Source: Nanosyncoccus sp963540965 (GTDB taxonomy: Bacteria; Patescibacteriota; Saccharimonadia; Saccharimonadales; Saccharimonadaceae). Taken from it: a DNA stretch of 64,000 nucleotides. Numbering within the stretch: the first letter of the stretch is position 1; every line of letters begins with the position of its first letter. The stretch lies in NCBI GenBank assembly GCA_963540965.1, contig CAUTSA010000003.1, forward strand, positions 1-64,000, read 5' to 3'. The notes beneath the pieces were generated by a model. It saw only the letters and a program-made list of their open reading frames with translations, searched no databases and was not told the origin of the DNA. Both the position numbers and the translations under genes were made by a program. Shown in pieces: positions 1 to 7,990 of this stretch.

Positions 1-547
1 CTCGCTTAAAGCCACGCGTTGTTCTTGAGTTTTTGCTAAGCCTTGAGCCGATTGCTACGCCCGCCTCGCCATTAATCAAGGGTCGAATCATCGGCATAAA
101 ATCTTCAAGACTGGTCGACAAGTCAACGTCCATGTAGGATAAAATATCCGCATCGCTCTCTGTCCAAACCTGTTTAAGTGCTCGTCCACGACCTTTCTCC
201 GTTAAGCGTACGACGCGAATTGCTGTATAATTTTCAGAGAGCTCATTCGCAATCATCTGTGTCTTATCTGTACTGCCGTTATCGGCAATTGTAATCCGAA
301 AATGCAGTCCGTCCTGTTTTTTCAGGAAATCGTGTAGTTTCTTAATGTTCGCTTTTAATGTCTTTTCTTCGTTTAAAACCGGCACCACAACTTCCACTAA
401 TGGATCTTCGATCGCCGGAAAATATCGTTTATGATATATTTCAACCATCTCCGGCTCCCCTCGACAATGGATTTTTAATCGCATCGGCGAATTTAGTCGT
501 AGTGCTGTTGTTTGACTTGCATTGTATAAATCTTTCTTCATGCTCAT
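1..547 (-). CDS. Family 2 glycosyltransferase, N-terminal part (cut by window edge)
   Basis: Transfers a sugar from a nucleotide donor, probably to a lipid carrier or growing glycan at the inner membrane face. I translated the reverse strand by hand. The GT-A fold motifs are present: VVVPVLNEEKTL (about residues 53-64), IADNGSTDKT (87-96) and the metal-binding YMDVDLSTSLEDF (138-150). The charged first 50 residues are not part of the usual domain. The layout resembles polyprenyl-phosphate mannosyl/glucosyltransferases (DPM1-like). The C-terminus lies beyond position 1. The start at 547 has AGAGGA about 14 nt upstream; an in-frame ATG at 541 is equally possible. It is divergent from the LCP gene and opens a polysaccharide locus. 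The acceptor is unknown. Confidence 0.85.
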   Translation of the reverse strand, partial: MSMKKDLYNASQTTALRLNSPMRLKIHCRGEPEMVEIYHKRYFPAIEDPLVEVVVPVLNEEKTLKANIKKLHDFLKKQDGLHFRITIADNGSTDKTQMIANELSENYTAIRVVRLTEKGRGRALKQVWTESDADILSYMDVDLSTSLEDFMPMIRPLINGEAGVAIGSRLSKNSRTTRGFKR

Positions 548-595
548 TAGTCTACCCACTTCCTCTTTAAAATCGCTTTAAGGCTCTAAAAGATG

Positions 596-601
596 TATAA
601 T
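596..601 (+). promoter_or_regulatory. -10 box TATAAT of the LCP gene (leaderless start)
   Basis: TATAAT ends 6 nt before the ATG at 608, so the expected transcription start falls on or next to the A of the start codon. No Shine-Dalgarno sequence fits in the gap. The same arrangement recurs across the window. Confidence 0.7.
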
Positions 602-607
602 TAATCT

Positions 608-2086
608 ATGAAACAAGAAACAACCGCTAAAAAATCGAGACCACTTCTATCTTTTTTTCAACTCCTCGCTGCTCTTTCCAGTCTCGCCATGCTCTATTTT
701 CTCTACCAGTCTCAAGTCTTACCGATTCGCCTATTTGGTTTTGTCGTTATCTTCTATCTTCTCCTAGTCACTCTCTTAATCGTCATTAGTCGAAAAATTG
801 TTCTGCTCGTTATTCTTTTAGTTCTGGACACCCTCCTCAACATCGCGCTCTCCTTTGTGTTCTATAAATATAATGATTATTTTTCTCAAATCGGTAAAAA
901 CGAAACCTATCAGGAAAAATATAGCCTTATCACGCTCGCTGCCTCTCCCCTTGCCGAGACCGGTCAGGGCGAGATTGTTCGTATCGGTATTTTAAGTAGT
1001 GACCCTTACAAGGAAACTGTCGAGCAATATTTACAAGCCGACGCCAGCTCTCGCCAGGGGCTTCTTGCTAAATCTCTCACACAGTCCGACTATCTTGGTT
1101 TTTCCGACACGCTCTCACTCACCTCTGCCCTTATAAACCAAAACAATACCAAAGAGGCTTCCTCTGTTCGAACTATCTTTCTTTCGAATGGTAATCTCGA
1201 GTCTCTCAAAGATAATAACCAGGAAATCTGGAATCAGCTACACGTCTTACAGGAAGTGACTCTGAGAGTTACTCCAAAGACCATCGAGACCACCGAAAAC
1301 ACCTCTCTCGATGCTCCGTTTACAGTCTATATTAGCGGCATCGATAATCGTGACCACACCTTGCCGTACGCTGCTCGCTCGGACGTGAATCTGATTATGG
1401 TCTTTAATCCCGCCAGGCATCAAATTTTGGTTCTAAATACTCCGCGTGACTTCTATGTCCCTCTCGCCATGAACGGACAAAAAGATAAGCTCACGCACGC
1501 CGGCCTTTACGGGGTCAATGAGTCCATTCATACGCTTGAGAAATTCTATGATATTAAAATTAATTACTACGCACGTATTAACTTTGATGCTACCTCCTCG
1601 ATTATCGACCAGCTTGGCGGTGTCGACATTACAATCCCGTATGTCGTCAATACTTATCACGGTAGACGTCATTATGAACCAGGTACGTACCATCTAAATG
1701 GTGATCAGGCTCTCGATTTTGCTAGGGAACGTGTCTCGATTAGTTGGGCTGGTGGTGATCGTGAACGTGGCCGTAACCAAGAAAAAATCTTGGCTGCCCT
1801 CATCGCCAAGCTTCAGCACGATCCTAATATCCTTGGTAAGCTTGATCAAATCTTTGCCTCGATCTCCAAAAATATCCAGACCAATTTCACTAGTGATGAC
1901 CTTAAATATCTCGTTCAAAAACAACTTACAAGTCCTGCCAAATGGCAAACTGAGCTCATCGATGTGGATGGTAAGGCTGACATCACCTCTACCTTCACTT
2001 ATCAAGAGCCAAAACACTTTGTCTGGCATCCTTATCCAGAGTCTGTTGATCGCGCCAAAGCTAAACTGCAAGAATATCTCAAATAG
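608..2086 (+). CDS. LytR-CpsA-Psr (LCP) family glycopolymer ligase
   Basis: Membrane enzyme expected to move a lipid-linked glycopolymer onto the cell wall or another surface acceptor. Three hydrophobic segments fill roughly residues 14-105, followed by an external domain. The LCP signature is clear: RSDVNLIMVFN, NTPRDFYVPL (about residue 278), INFDATSSIIDQLGGVDI, and DFARERVS followed by GDRERGRNQEKI, which carry the conserved Arg and Asp residues that bind the pyrophosphate lipid. The 492-residue length is typical of LCP proteins with a long N-terminal membrane part. The start is leaderless. It lies 3 nt before the VanZ-like gene, with glycosyltransferase and BY-kinase genes nearby, which supports a capsule or wall-polymer role. 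The exact polymer cannot be read. Confidence 0.9.
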   Translation: MKQETTAKKSRPLLSFFQLLAALSSLAMLYFLYQSQVLPIRLFGFVVIFYLLLVTLLIVISRKIVLLVILLVLDTLLNIALSFVFYKYNDYFSQIGKNETYQEKYSLITLAASPLAETGQGEIVRIGILSSDPYKETVEQYLQADASSRQGLLAKSLTQSDYLGFSDTLSLTSALINQNNTKEASSVRTIFLSNGNLESLKDNNQEIWNQLHVLQEVTLRVTPKTIETTENTSLDAPFTVYISGIDNRDHTLPYAARSDVNLIMVFNPARHQILVLNTPRDFYVPLAMNGQKDKLTHAGLYGVNESIHTLEKFYDIKINYYARINFDATSSIIDQLGGVDITIPYVVNTYHGRRHYEPGTYHLNGDQALDFARERVSISWAGGDRERGRNQEKILAALIAKLQHDPNILGKLDQIFASISKNIQTNFTSDDLKYLVQKQLTSPAKWQTELIDVDGKADITSTFTYQEPKHFVWHPYPESVDRAKAKLQEYLK

Positions 2087-2089
2087 CTC

Positions 2090-2584
2090 ATGAAAGATTT
2101 TCTTAAGCGCCATGCCAAGCTCCTTATTTCGCTGCTTCTAGTTTTTCAGATGCTTTTTATCTTTGCTATGTCGTCCTTTGGTTCAGATTCTTCCAATGCC
2201 CAGAGCAGTCAAATCATCCAGGTTCTTCATCAGGTTTTTCCAAACCTTTCATCTCGTACCTCAGGACTTGATGCTAGTGTCCTTACTTTTATCGTTCGTA
2301 AAACTGCTCACTTCACCGAATATGCCATTCTTGGTATCCTCTTTTACTTTTTTTATCGTCAAATCCTTCCACAAAAAAATGGCCTACAACTTTTTGTTCT
2401 AGCCATTCTTTCTAGTTTTCTCTATGCCTGTACTGATGAGATTCATCAGCTATTTATCCCAGGGCGCAGCGGTCAATTTACCGATGTCTTAGTGGATACT
2501 CTTGGCGCTTTTTGTGGCTGTCTCTTACTACTAGCGATTAGGCACCTAAGAAAGGCTTGGCAAGCTCGTCGCCATTCGCAATAA
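2090..2584 (+). CDS. VanZ-like family membrane protein
   Basis: A 164-residue protein with four hydrophobic segments (about 10-28, 75-92, 99-117, 135-152). It carries the VanZ-family pattern RKTAHFTEYAILGILFY, then DEIHQLFIPGRSGQFTDVLVDTLGAFCG, with conserved His, Glu, Asp and Arg residues in and between membrane segments. VanZ gives low-level teicoplanin resistance in enterococci, but the biochemical role of the wider family is not settled. It is expressed with the upstream LCP gene (3-nt gap). Its last 47 nt overlap the convergent phosphatase gene. A role in envelope polymer metabolism is inferred from context only. Confidence 0.85.
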   Translation: MKDFLKRHAKLLISLLLVFQMLFIFAMSSFGSDSSNAQSSQIIQVLHQVFPNLSSRTSGLDASVLTFIVRKTAHFTEYAILGILFYFFYRQILPQKNGLQLFVLAILSSFLYACTDEIHQLFIPGRSGQFTDVLVDTLGAFCGCLLLLAIRHLRKAWQARRHSQ

Positions 2585-3281
2585 TCTTGCGATATTCAGT
2601 TTCGCCAATTATCTTAATTATTTTTTTCTCGGCTTTCTCAAATTTAAGGAATAACGAGCCTTCTGCGCGGTGAATATCCGTACCAAGATAACTCACCAGG
2701 CGGTTTTTTAATAGAAACTTCATAATCTTTTTGGCCTTACCGCCGTACTGACCAACAATGCTTCCATAATTTGATTGTAATTTTACCCCTAATTTTACAA
2801 TCTCAAAGATGGCTTCTTTCTTCTTTTGAATAAATAAATAGCGTTCAGGATGTGCAAGCACCGGTATAAGACCTTTAGCTTTTAACTCAAATATGATATC
2901 ACGAAGATATGATACTTCCGCATAAAAAGGCAGCTCAAACAGCACGTGCTGGTGCTCACTTTTACTACTTAGTTCGCCCCCGAGACAAGAAGCTTTGCCC
3001 TTGACTAAGTAGTCCACCATTTTTGGATCAATGTAGATTTCATTGCCTGGCATTAATTTTAATTTAATGCCGGCCTTATCAAGCTCAGTCTGAAGCTTCT
3101 CACGTAGTCGATTTTTGGTCTGATTATCGGCCGCCTGTGGACTGTCGGCGATGTAGTGTGAAGTACAAAACACGCCATTAAATCCCAGTCTCGCTAGCTT
3201 TCTGGCCATTTTTACACTCTCCTCGATGGATCCGCTCCCATCGTCAATTCCGGGTAGAATATGTAAGTGTAAATCAATCAT
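2538..3281 (-). CDS. PHP-domain protein-tyrosine phosphatase (CpsB/CapC/YwqE type)
   Basis: Manganese-dependent phosphatase expected to remove phosphate from the Tyr-rich tail of the BY-kinase encoded just upstream on the same strand. The PHP metal ligands are visible: MIDLHLHILPGIDDGS at the N-terminus, TSHY near residue 42, PGNEIYI, LAHPERYLF, and GTDIHRAEGS near the C-terminus. The 247-residue length matches CpsB and YwqE. The start lies just after the kinase stop codon, and a TATAAT inside the end of the kinase gene (about 3296-3301) could give separate transcription. In capsule loci this phosphatase and its kinase form a phosphorylation switch that controls chain length. Confidence 0.92.
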   Translation of the reverse strand: MIDLHLHILPGIDDGSGSIEESVKMARKLARLGFNGVFCTSHYIADSPQAADNQTKNRLREKLQTELDKAGIKLKLMPGNEIYIDPKMVDYLVKGKASCLGGELSSKSEHQHVLFELPFYAEVSYLRDIIFELKAKGLIPVLAHPERYLFIQKKKEAIFEIVKLGVKLQSNYGSIVGQYGGKAKKIMKFLLKNRLVSYLGTDIHRAEGSLFLKFEKAEKKIIKIIGETEYRKIIANGDELAKPFLGA

Positions 3282-3289
3282 AGAGCGGC

Positions 3290-4996
3290 CTAATTATAGT
3301 ATTTATTATATTTATCGCCACGACGTTCATCAATGGTGCGGTTTAAGACTACACCAGAGATTTTAACTTCGATGGATTCAAGCGCCTTCTTTGAATTCTG
3401 AAGATCTTCAATTGTGGTCATATTGGCAGCACTTACAAGTACTAAACGATCAGTTTTCTTGGCTAAGATTAATGAGTCGGAAAGACCGTCAATTGGCGTA
3501 CCATCAAGAATCACATAGTCAAACTTCTGCTTTACCTTCTCAAGCAATTCTTCCATGACTGAAGAATCGAGTAATTCACTTGGGTTTGGTGGCACTACAC
3601 CACGTGTAATAATTGAAAGATTTTTAACAGTTGTCTTTTGTAAATATTTACGGTACTCTCCTGACTTACTTTCGGCTAAAAGATTTGATAAGCCTTCTTT
3701 GTTGGATAAGCCAAAAATCTCATGCTGACGGCCAAGACGCATATCGCAGTCGATAAGTAGCACTTTTTTCTTAGTCTTCGCAAAGGCCACGGCTAGGTTT
3801 GAAGCAATAAAGCTCTTACCTTCGTTTGGCGTGGAACTGGAAATCAAAACTGCGTTTGAGCCCTTCTTGTTTAGGGAGAAGTATAAACTAGTACGAATGG
3901 TACGAAAGTCTTCACTGACCTTAGACTTTGGATTGTCTCTCAGTACCAACTCAGAATCTTCATCTAGCATCTCTTCGTTGAATTCATCAATCTCCGGCTC
4001 GTCTGCTTCTGCTTCTGCTTCTGCGGCTAACTTTTCTTGCAGAGCTTTTTCCTCAGCGATGATCTTGCGGCCAACCGCCTTAATTTCCACCACTGGTTTC
4101 ACTTCTGCCTCAGACTTCTGTGCTGACTGATTTTCTTCAGCGCCTGCCTCCTCGCCATCCTGATAGTCAACGCCAAGTTCTTCGTTACTGGTTTTTTCTT
4201 GCTTCTCAAGTTTAGCAGCTAGTTTCTCGGCTTTTTTAGCCTCTTTTTGCTGTTCTTTCTCTAATTTTGCGGCCTGCTTGGCTTCTAGTTTTGCGGCCTT
4301 CTCGGCGCGCTTCTTGCGTTGTTGTTTCTGTTTTTCGGTCTCAAGTTTACGAACTTTACCGTAAATAGGAAGTTTGAAGAGTTGTTCAATTTGTTCAGTA
4401 GTCTTAATGGTACGGTCAAAGTAGAACATTAAGAAAATTACAGCAGTTGCCAGTACAATGCCGGCTGCTGCATAAATAGCCTCTTGTTTAACAATGTCCA
4501 CATTATATGGTTTTTGAGGTTCAACTGCACGGTCAAGCACATTGACGCTTTTATCATTATAAATCTGTCCAATTTCTTCTGTAAAAGTATCGGCTATTTT
4601 ATTAGCAAGGGAATAACTGTGGTTTTTATCTAGGTCCACCACCGAAATGCTAATAATTTCCGTATCCTTCAAAGATGCAACAGTTACTTTCTTCACTAAC
4701 TGCTCATAGGTATCACTAATCTGCATCTCGCTCTTCACGCGATCGAGTACGCGATGCGACTTTACAACTTCTGTATAAGTATCAATCAAGTTCTTGTTTG
4801 CATTGATTTCACTCTGTACAGTGTTCTTGGACTTATCGGAACTAAGAATCACTGTTGCCTGTGACTTATATTCTGGTTTTAATATAAATACTGAATAGAT
4901 TGTTCCAGCTGAAACCACAAAAAGTACCACTACGATAAACAAAATCAGGTGCTTCTTAAAATAGCTGAGCAAATCCCTTAAATTAATCTCTTCCAT
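3290..4996 (-). CDS. Fused Wzz chain-length regulator / bacterial tyrosine kinase
   Basis: Membrane regulator of polysaccharide chain length joined to a cytoplasmic BY-kinase. The Wzz part has transmembrane helix 1 (about 16-38), an external coiled-coil loop with a proline-rich end (EPQKPYNVD), and helix 2 (about 173-193). Residues about 215-345 are an extra Lys/Ala/Glu-rich, then acidic segment. The kinase follows: Walker A SSSTPNEGKSFIASN, Walker A' VLLIDCDMRLGR, Walker B YVILDGTPIDG. The tail KYNKYYN provides three tyrosines for autophosphorylation. TATAAT ends 9 nt before the ATG, so the mRNA may be leaderless. The fused form is the proteobacterial arrangement. The phosphatase that would reverse its activity is the next gene. 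Confidence 0.92.
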   Translation of the reverse strand: MEEINLRDLLSYFKKHLILFIVVVLFVVSAGTIYSVFILKPEYKSQATVILSSDKSKNTVQSEINANKNLIDTYTEVVKSHRVLDRVKSEMQISDTYEQLVKKVTVASLKDTEIISISVVDLDKNHSYSLANKIADTFTEEIGQIYNDKSVNVLDRAVEPQKPYNVDIVKQEAIYAAAGIVLATAVIFLMFYFDRTIKTTEQIEQLFKLPIYGKVRKLETEKQKQQRKKRAEKAAKLEAKQAAKLEKEQQKEAKKAEKLAAKLEKQEKTSNEELGVDYQDGEEAGAEENQSAQKSEAEVKPVVEIKAVGRKIIAEEKALQEKLAAEAEAEADEPEIDEFNEEMLDEDSELVLRDNPKSKVSEDFRTIRTSLYFSLNKKGSNAVLISSSTPNEGKSFIASNLAVAFAKTKKKVLLIDCDMRLGRQHEIFGLSNKEGLSNLLAESKSGEYRKYLQKTTVKNLSIITRGVVPPNPSELLDSSVMEELLEKVKQKFDYVILDGTPIDGLSDSLILAKKTDRLVLVSAANMTTIEDLQNSKKALESIEVKISGVVLNRTIDERRGDKYNKYYN

Positions 4997-5134
4997 ATAT
5001 GGAATATTATAACATAAAAATATGCACTTTGTAAAGACCGACTACATGAAATAGTATAAAATGCAAAAACATAAGCCTAATCTGTTGAAGCCCGGTAATC
5101 TTCGCTACTACTCCCATCCCCACCCCTGTAAAAC

Positions 5135-5163
5135 TTGCATTTTTTGCACACTTCTGCTAAAAT
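5135..5163 (+). promoter_or_regulatory. Promoter of the 5.17-5.44 kb RNA unit
   Basis: TTGCAT (5135-5140), 17 nt, TAAAAT (5158-5163), with TGC directly before the -10 box (extended -10). Transcription should start near 5170. There is no long coding frame before the terminator at 5406-5438, so the product is a short RNA of about 270 nt. Confidence 0.6.
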
Positions 5164-5266
5164 CTCAGGTATTGCTCTTTTCCACAAGTCATTCTAGAGT
5201 ATTTTGACTAACGAGGTGGGTGGTCGGTCGTGAGCAATAGAATTAAACGGAGTAAGAAATTTACTT

Positions 5267-5347
5267 ATGCGTAGACTTAAACGTGAATCTTCGCGCAAAA
5301 AGTCGAAAATTCCTCCTGCCCCTTGGCAAGAGTTCATTATTTACTAA
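5267..5347 (+). CDS. Possible 26-residue basic peptide inside the RNA unit
   Basis: ATG at 5267, stop TAA at 5345. The peptide begins MRRLKRESSRKKSK and ends PAPWQEFIIY: nine Arg/Lys in the first 14 residues, then a proline and aromatic end. ACGGAG lies upstream, but about 13 nt from the ATG, longer than ideal. It does not resemble a tmRNA tag, which would end in Ala-Ala. I do not recognise it. The ORF may be chance within a structured RNA. Basic N-terminus plus hydrophobic end would also suit an RNA-binding or membrane-touching peptide. Confidence 0.3.
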   Translation: MRRLKRESSRKKSKIPPAPWQEFIIY

Positions 5348-5405
5348 TCCGAAGGGTCAAACTTCATAAAGACGATGTCTTTATCCGTGAATAGTAAGTA
5401 AGGGA

Positions 5406-5438
5406 AATACCACTTCAATCGAGGTGGTATTTTTTTAT
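5406..5438 (+). terminator. Intrinsic terminator of the RNA unit
   Basis: AATACCACTT, six-base loop, AGGTGGTATT followed by seven T. It lies directly upstream of the -10 box of the next gene. Confidence 0.8.
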
Positions 5439-5455
5439 GCTATTATATGCATATA

Positions 5456-6076
5456 ATGTATAGGCAATCTATTGAGAGTAAAATTAATGATATTGCTAAA
5501 TACTTTGCAGACAAGCAGCCAGAAAACATTACATTCATAGATGCAGATACATACGATTACGAATTGTTTACTCTATATGAGAAATGGAATCAGCTAGCCT
5601 CTGCTGAGGAATTTACTGATCACTTTCCGTATATTGATAAACTTTGGGAGCTATTGGCAAATTGGAAACCAGATGACGTTGAACCAATTCAAACTAAACA
5701 TCAAATCGTTGAATTAGCGAAAGAACATTTGACGAAGACTATCAAAAATAATAAATTTATAAAAAAGCAAGAAATATTAAACCGTATTAGCAGGGAATTA
5801 GAGGGTTTATCCTCGGAAAATCCTCGCGACTTTTATTTTGGTATAGATTGTTATGCGGACAATTATGATGAAGATAGCATTGGAGCCCTAATTTATAAAT
5901 GGGAGCAACTCGGTTTTGGCGATTTTAAGAAAAAATTTCCAATAACATCAAGACTATATGCTCAATTGGTAAATATGAATAATGGCATCGAAAGACCAAG
6001 AGAGGAATATGCTGTTATTATCTCTCTAGCAAAAGATGCTCTAACCGAAATAAAAGACTTCAAGGCATATGACTAA
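5456..6076 (+). CDS. Unknown cytoplasmic protein with internal duplication
   Basis: I do not recognise a family. The protein (about 206 residues) has no signal peptide or membrane segment and is acidic and aromatic. Two related halves can be seen. The first has YDYELFTLYEKWNQLAS followed by DHFPYIDKLWELLANW; the second has DEDSIGALIYKWEQLGFG followed by KKFPITSRLYAQLVNM. Each is followed by a helix with LAKE or LAKDALTE. I chose the ATG at 5456 because TATTAT (5441-5446) ends 9 nt before it; an in-frame ATG at 5447 touches the -10 box and is unlikely. Codon use is more A-rich than in the neighbouring aspS. Function unknown. Confidence 0.7.
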   Translation: MYRQSIESKINDIAKYFADKQPENITFIDADTYDYELFTLYEKWNQLASAEEFTDHFPYIDKLWELLANWKPDDVEPIQTKHQIVELAKEHLTKTIKNNKFIKKQEILNRISRELEGLSSENPRDFYFGIDCYADNYDEDSIGALIYKWEQLGFGDFKKKFPITSRLYAQLVNMNNGIERPREEYAVIISLAKDALTEIKDFKAYD

Positions 6077-6144
6077 AGTCTAGGGTGCTAGTAATCACGT
6101 CTTCTATTCTCCTCTATTCCCCCAAGATATGATATTATGTTTTT

Positions 6145-7908
6145 ATGAGAATATTGACTGGAGAATTGAAGACTAAAATAAACGAAACCGTTACCGTTGC
6201 TGGTTGGGTAAATTCCCGCCGAGATCATGGTGGCCTAATTTTTATTGATCTGCGTGACCATCAGGGAATTATTCAGCTCGTCATCACCCCAGAGAATCAG
6301 CAAGCTTTTGCTCTCGCCGAGACTTTACGTGATGAGTTTGTTATCTCTGCCACTGGTCTGATCCGTGAGCGTGCTGCTGATCTTAAAAACCCTAATATTG
6401 AAACTGGTGACATTGAACTTGTCGTCGAAAGCATGGAGCTTCTTAATCGCTCCGATACTCCTCCAGTCAATACCCACGATGATGGTCCAGAATCCGGCGA
6501 GGAGCTTCGCCTTAAATATCGTTATCTCGATTTGCGTCGTCCAAGTATGCAAAAGACTTTAAGACGCCGTGCTAAATTCTATTCATATCTCCGAAGTTAC
6601 ATGGACCAGCATGACTTTATTGAAGTTACTACTCCAATTCTCGCCAACTCCAGCCCTGAAGGCGCTCGCGACTTTCTCGTTCCTTCTCGTTTGAAGCCAG
6701 GACTCTTTTACGCTCTTCCTCAGGCTCCTCAGCAATTTAAGCAACTTCTCATGGTTGGTGGTCTTCCGCGCTATTACCAGATTGCTCCATGTTTCCGTGA
6801 TGAAGATCCACGTGCCGACCGTCTTTATGGTGATTTTTATCAACTTGACTGTGAGATGTCTTTTGTCGATCAAGGCGAAACTGTTAGACAAACTGTTGAA
6901 CCCCTCATCAAATCTCTCGTTACTGACTTTGCTGGCAAAAAACTTCTCTCAGAAGATATTCCACGCATTTCATATCAGGAAGCTATGGAAAAATATGGCG
7001 TGGATAAGCCAGATCTTCGTTACGGTATGGAAATGATCGAACTCACCGAAGTTCTAAAAAATACTAGCTTTAAAGTTTTTCAGAGTCCATGCGTCAAAGC
7101 TATTCGTGTCGAAAACGGCGCTTCACTCACTCGTTCTCAGATCGATTTATTTACCGAGAAAGCTCGTAAACTTGGTGCTTTCGGTCTTGCTTACATTATG
7201 TATGAAAATGGTACTGAAAAAAGTCCAATCGCTAAGTTTCTCGAGTCAGAAGAGCTTGCTGCAATTAAAGAAGCCACCGGTGCCAAAGATGGTGATGCCG
7301 TTTTCTTCTGTTCAGATGACCGTGCTAAGGTCAATAAAATTCTTGGCCAGCTCCGCATCGCTTTCGCTGATCATTTTAACCTCAAGGATGACTCCATCGT
7401 TGCTCTCTGTTGGATTGTTGATTTTCCATTCTATGAATGGAACGATGGTGAGCATAAGCTCGACTTTGGACACAACCCATTCTCCATGCCAAAAGGTGGA
7501 CTTAAGGCCCTCGAAACTGCTGCCACTGATGAGGAAAAGCTCGCCATTGTTGCGGACCAGTACGATATGGTGATGAACGGTTATGAAATCTGTTCTGGCG
7601 CCGTTAGAAATCACAATCCAGAAGTCATGTATAAGGTTTTCAGCATCCTCGGCTATGATCATACATATGTCGAGAAACGTTTTGGCGGTATGTTAAACGC
7701 CTTCAAGTTTGGCGCTCCTCCTCACGCTGGTTGTGCCTTTGGTATTGAACGTATCTTCATGGTCCTAAATGATAATAAAAACATCCGTGACATTGTCGCC
7801 TTCCCAAAGAATGGTTCCGGTATTGATCTCATGATGAGTTCTCCATCCTTTGTTGATGAATATCAGCTCAAAGATGCTCATATTCAGATCATTGAAGATC
7901 AAGAGTAA
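6145..7908 (+). CDS. aspS: Aspartate--tRNA ligase
   Basis: Class IIb aminoacyl-tRNA synthetase that charges tRNA-Asp in the cytoplasm. An N-terminal OB-fold anticodon domain (VTVAGWVNSRRDHGGLIFIDLRD) is followed by the catalytic domain: RYLDLRRPSMQ, TTPILANSSPEGARDFLV (flipping loop), the motif 2 region YYQIAPCFRDEDPRADR, and motif 3 GAPPHAGCAFGIERI. The 587-residue length includes the bacterial GAD insertion. An extended -10 box (TGA TATTAT, 6130-6138) ends 6 nt before the ATG, so the mRNA should be leaderless. A terminator shared with uppP follows. Whether it also charges tRNA-Asn cannot be decided here. Confidence 0.97.
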   Translation: MRILTGELKTKINETVTVAGWVNSRRDHGGLIFIDLRDHQGIIQLVITPENQQAFALAETLRDEFVISATGLIRERAADLKNPNIETGDIELVVESMELLNRSDTPPVNTHDDGPESGEELRLKYRYLDLRRPSMQKTLRRRAKFYSYLRSYMDQHDFIEVTTPILANSSPEGARDFLVPSRLKPGLFYALPQAPQQFKQLLMVGGLPRYYQIAPCFRDEDPRADRLYGDFYQLDCEMSFVDQGETVRQTVEPLIKSLVTDFAGKKLLSEDIPRISYQEAMEKYGVDKPDLRYGMEMIELTEVLKNTSFKVFQSPCVKAIRVENGASLTRSQIDLFTEKARKLGAFGLAYIMYENGTEKSPIAKFLESEELAAIKEATGAKDGDAVFFCSDDRAKVNKILGQLRIAFADHFNLKDDSIVALCWIVDFPFYEWNDGEHKLDFGHNPFSMPKGGLKALETAATDEEKLAIVADQYDMVMNGYEICSGAVRNHNPEVMYKVFSILGYDHTYVEKRFGGMLNAFKFGAPPHAGCAFGIERIFMVLNDNKNIRDIVAFPKNGSGIDLMMSSPSFVDEYQLKDAHIQIIEDQE

Positions 7909-7948
7909 TAACCACTTTTCATAAAACTTGAATCCATCAGTTCGCATT

Positions 7949-7977
7949 AAAAAATCTACACCAAGTGTAGATTTTTT
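7949..7977. terminator. Bidirectional terminator between aspS and uppP
   Basis: Six A, TCTACAC, loop CAA, GTGTAGA, six T. The flanking A and T tracts allow termination of both convergent genes. Confidence 0.85.
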
Positions 7978-7990
7978 GTACGATTCTTTA

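Larger units (their letters stand above)
5170..5438 (+). ncRNA. Candidate structured small RNA of unknown class
   Basis: The unit is bounded by a good promoter and a good intrinsic terminator. Inside it I see paired segments. TATTGCTC (5170-5177) pairs with GAGCAATA near 5232-5239 and encloses AGTCA/TGACT. ATAAAGAC-GAT-GTCTTTAT near 5372-5390 is a perfect 8-bp hairpin, enclosed by TATTTACTA/TAGTAAGTA. A 26-codon ORF (5267-5347) sits between the two folded regions. I looked for the conserved sequences of RNase P RNA, tmRNA, SRP RNA and 6S RNA and did not recognise them, though CPR versions can be divergent. It could be a regulatory RNA, a dual-function RNA, or a leader for the small peptide. 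Confidence 0.45.

Noticed and set aside
358..570. Plus-strand open frame of 70 codons at the left end
   Set aside because: It lies antisense to a clear glycosyltransferase with conserved motifs.
2538..2584. Frameshift explaining the VanZ/phosphatase overlap
   Set aside because: Both convergent genes have intact C-termini of normal length; a 47-nt tail-to-tail overlap is plausible in a compact genome.
5170..5438. tmRNA, RNase P RNA or SRP RNA
   Set aside because: No tRNA-like ends, no Ala-Ala tag ending, no GAGGAAAGUC-type P4 sequence and no GGAAGCAG-type SRP tetraloop region were seen. A divergent member cannot be fully excluded.
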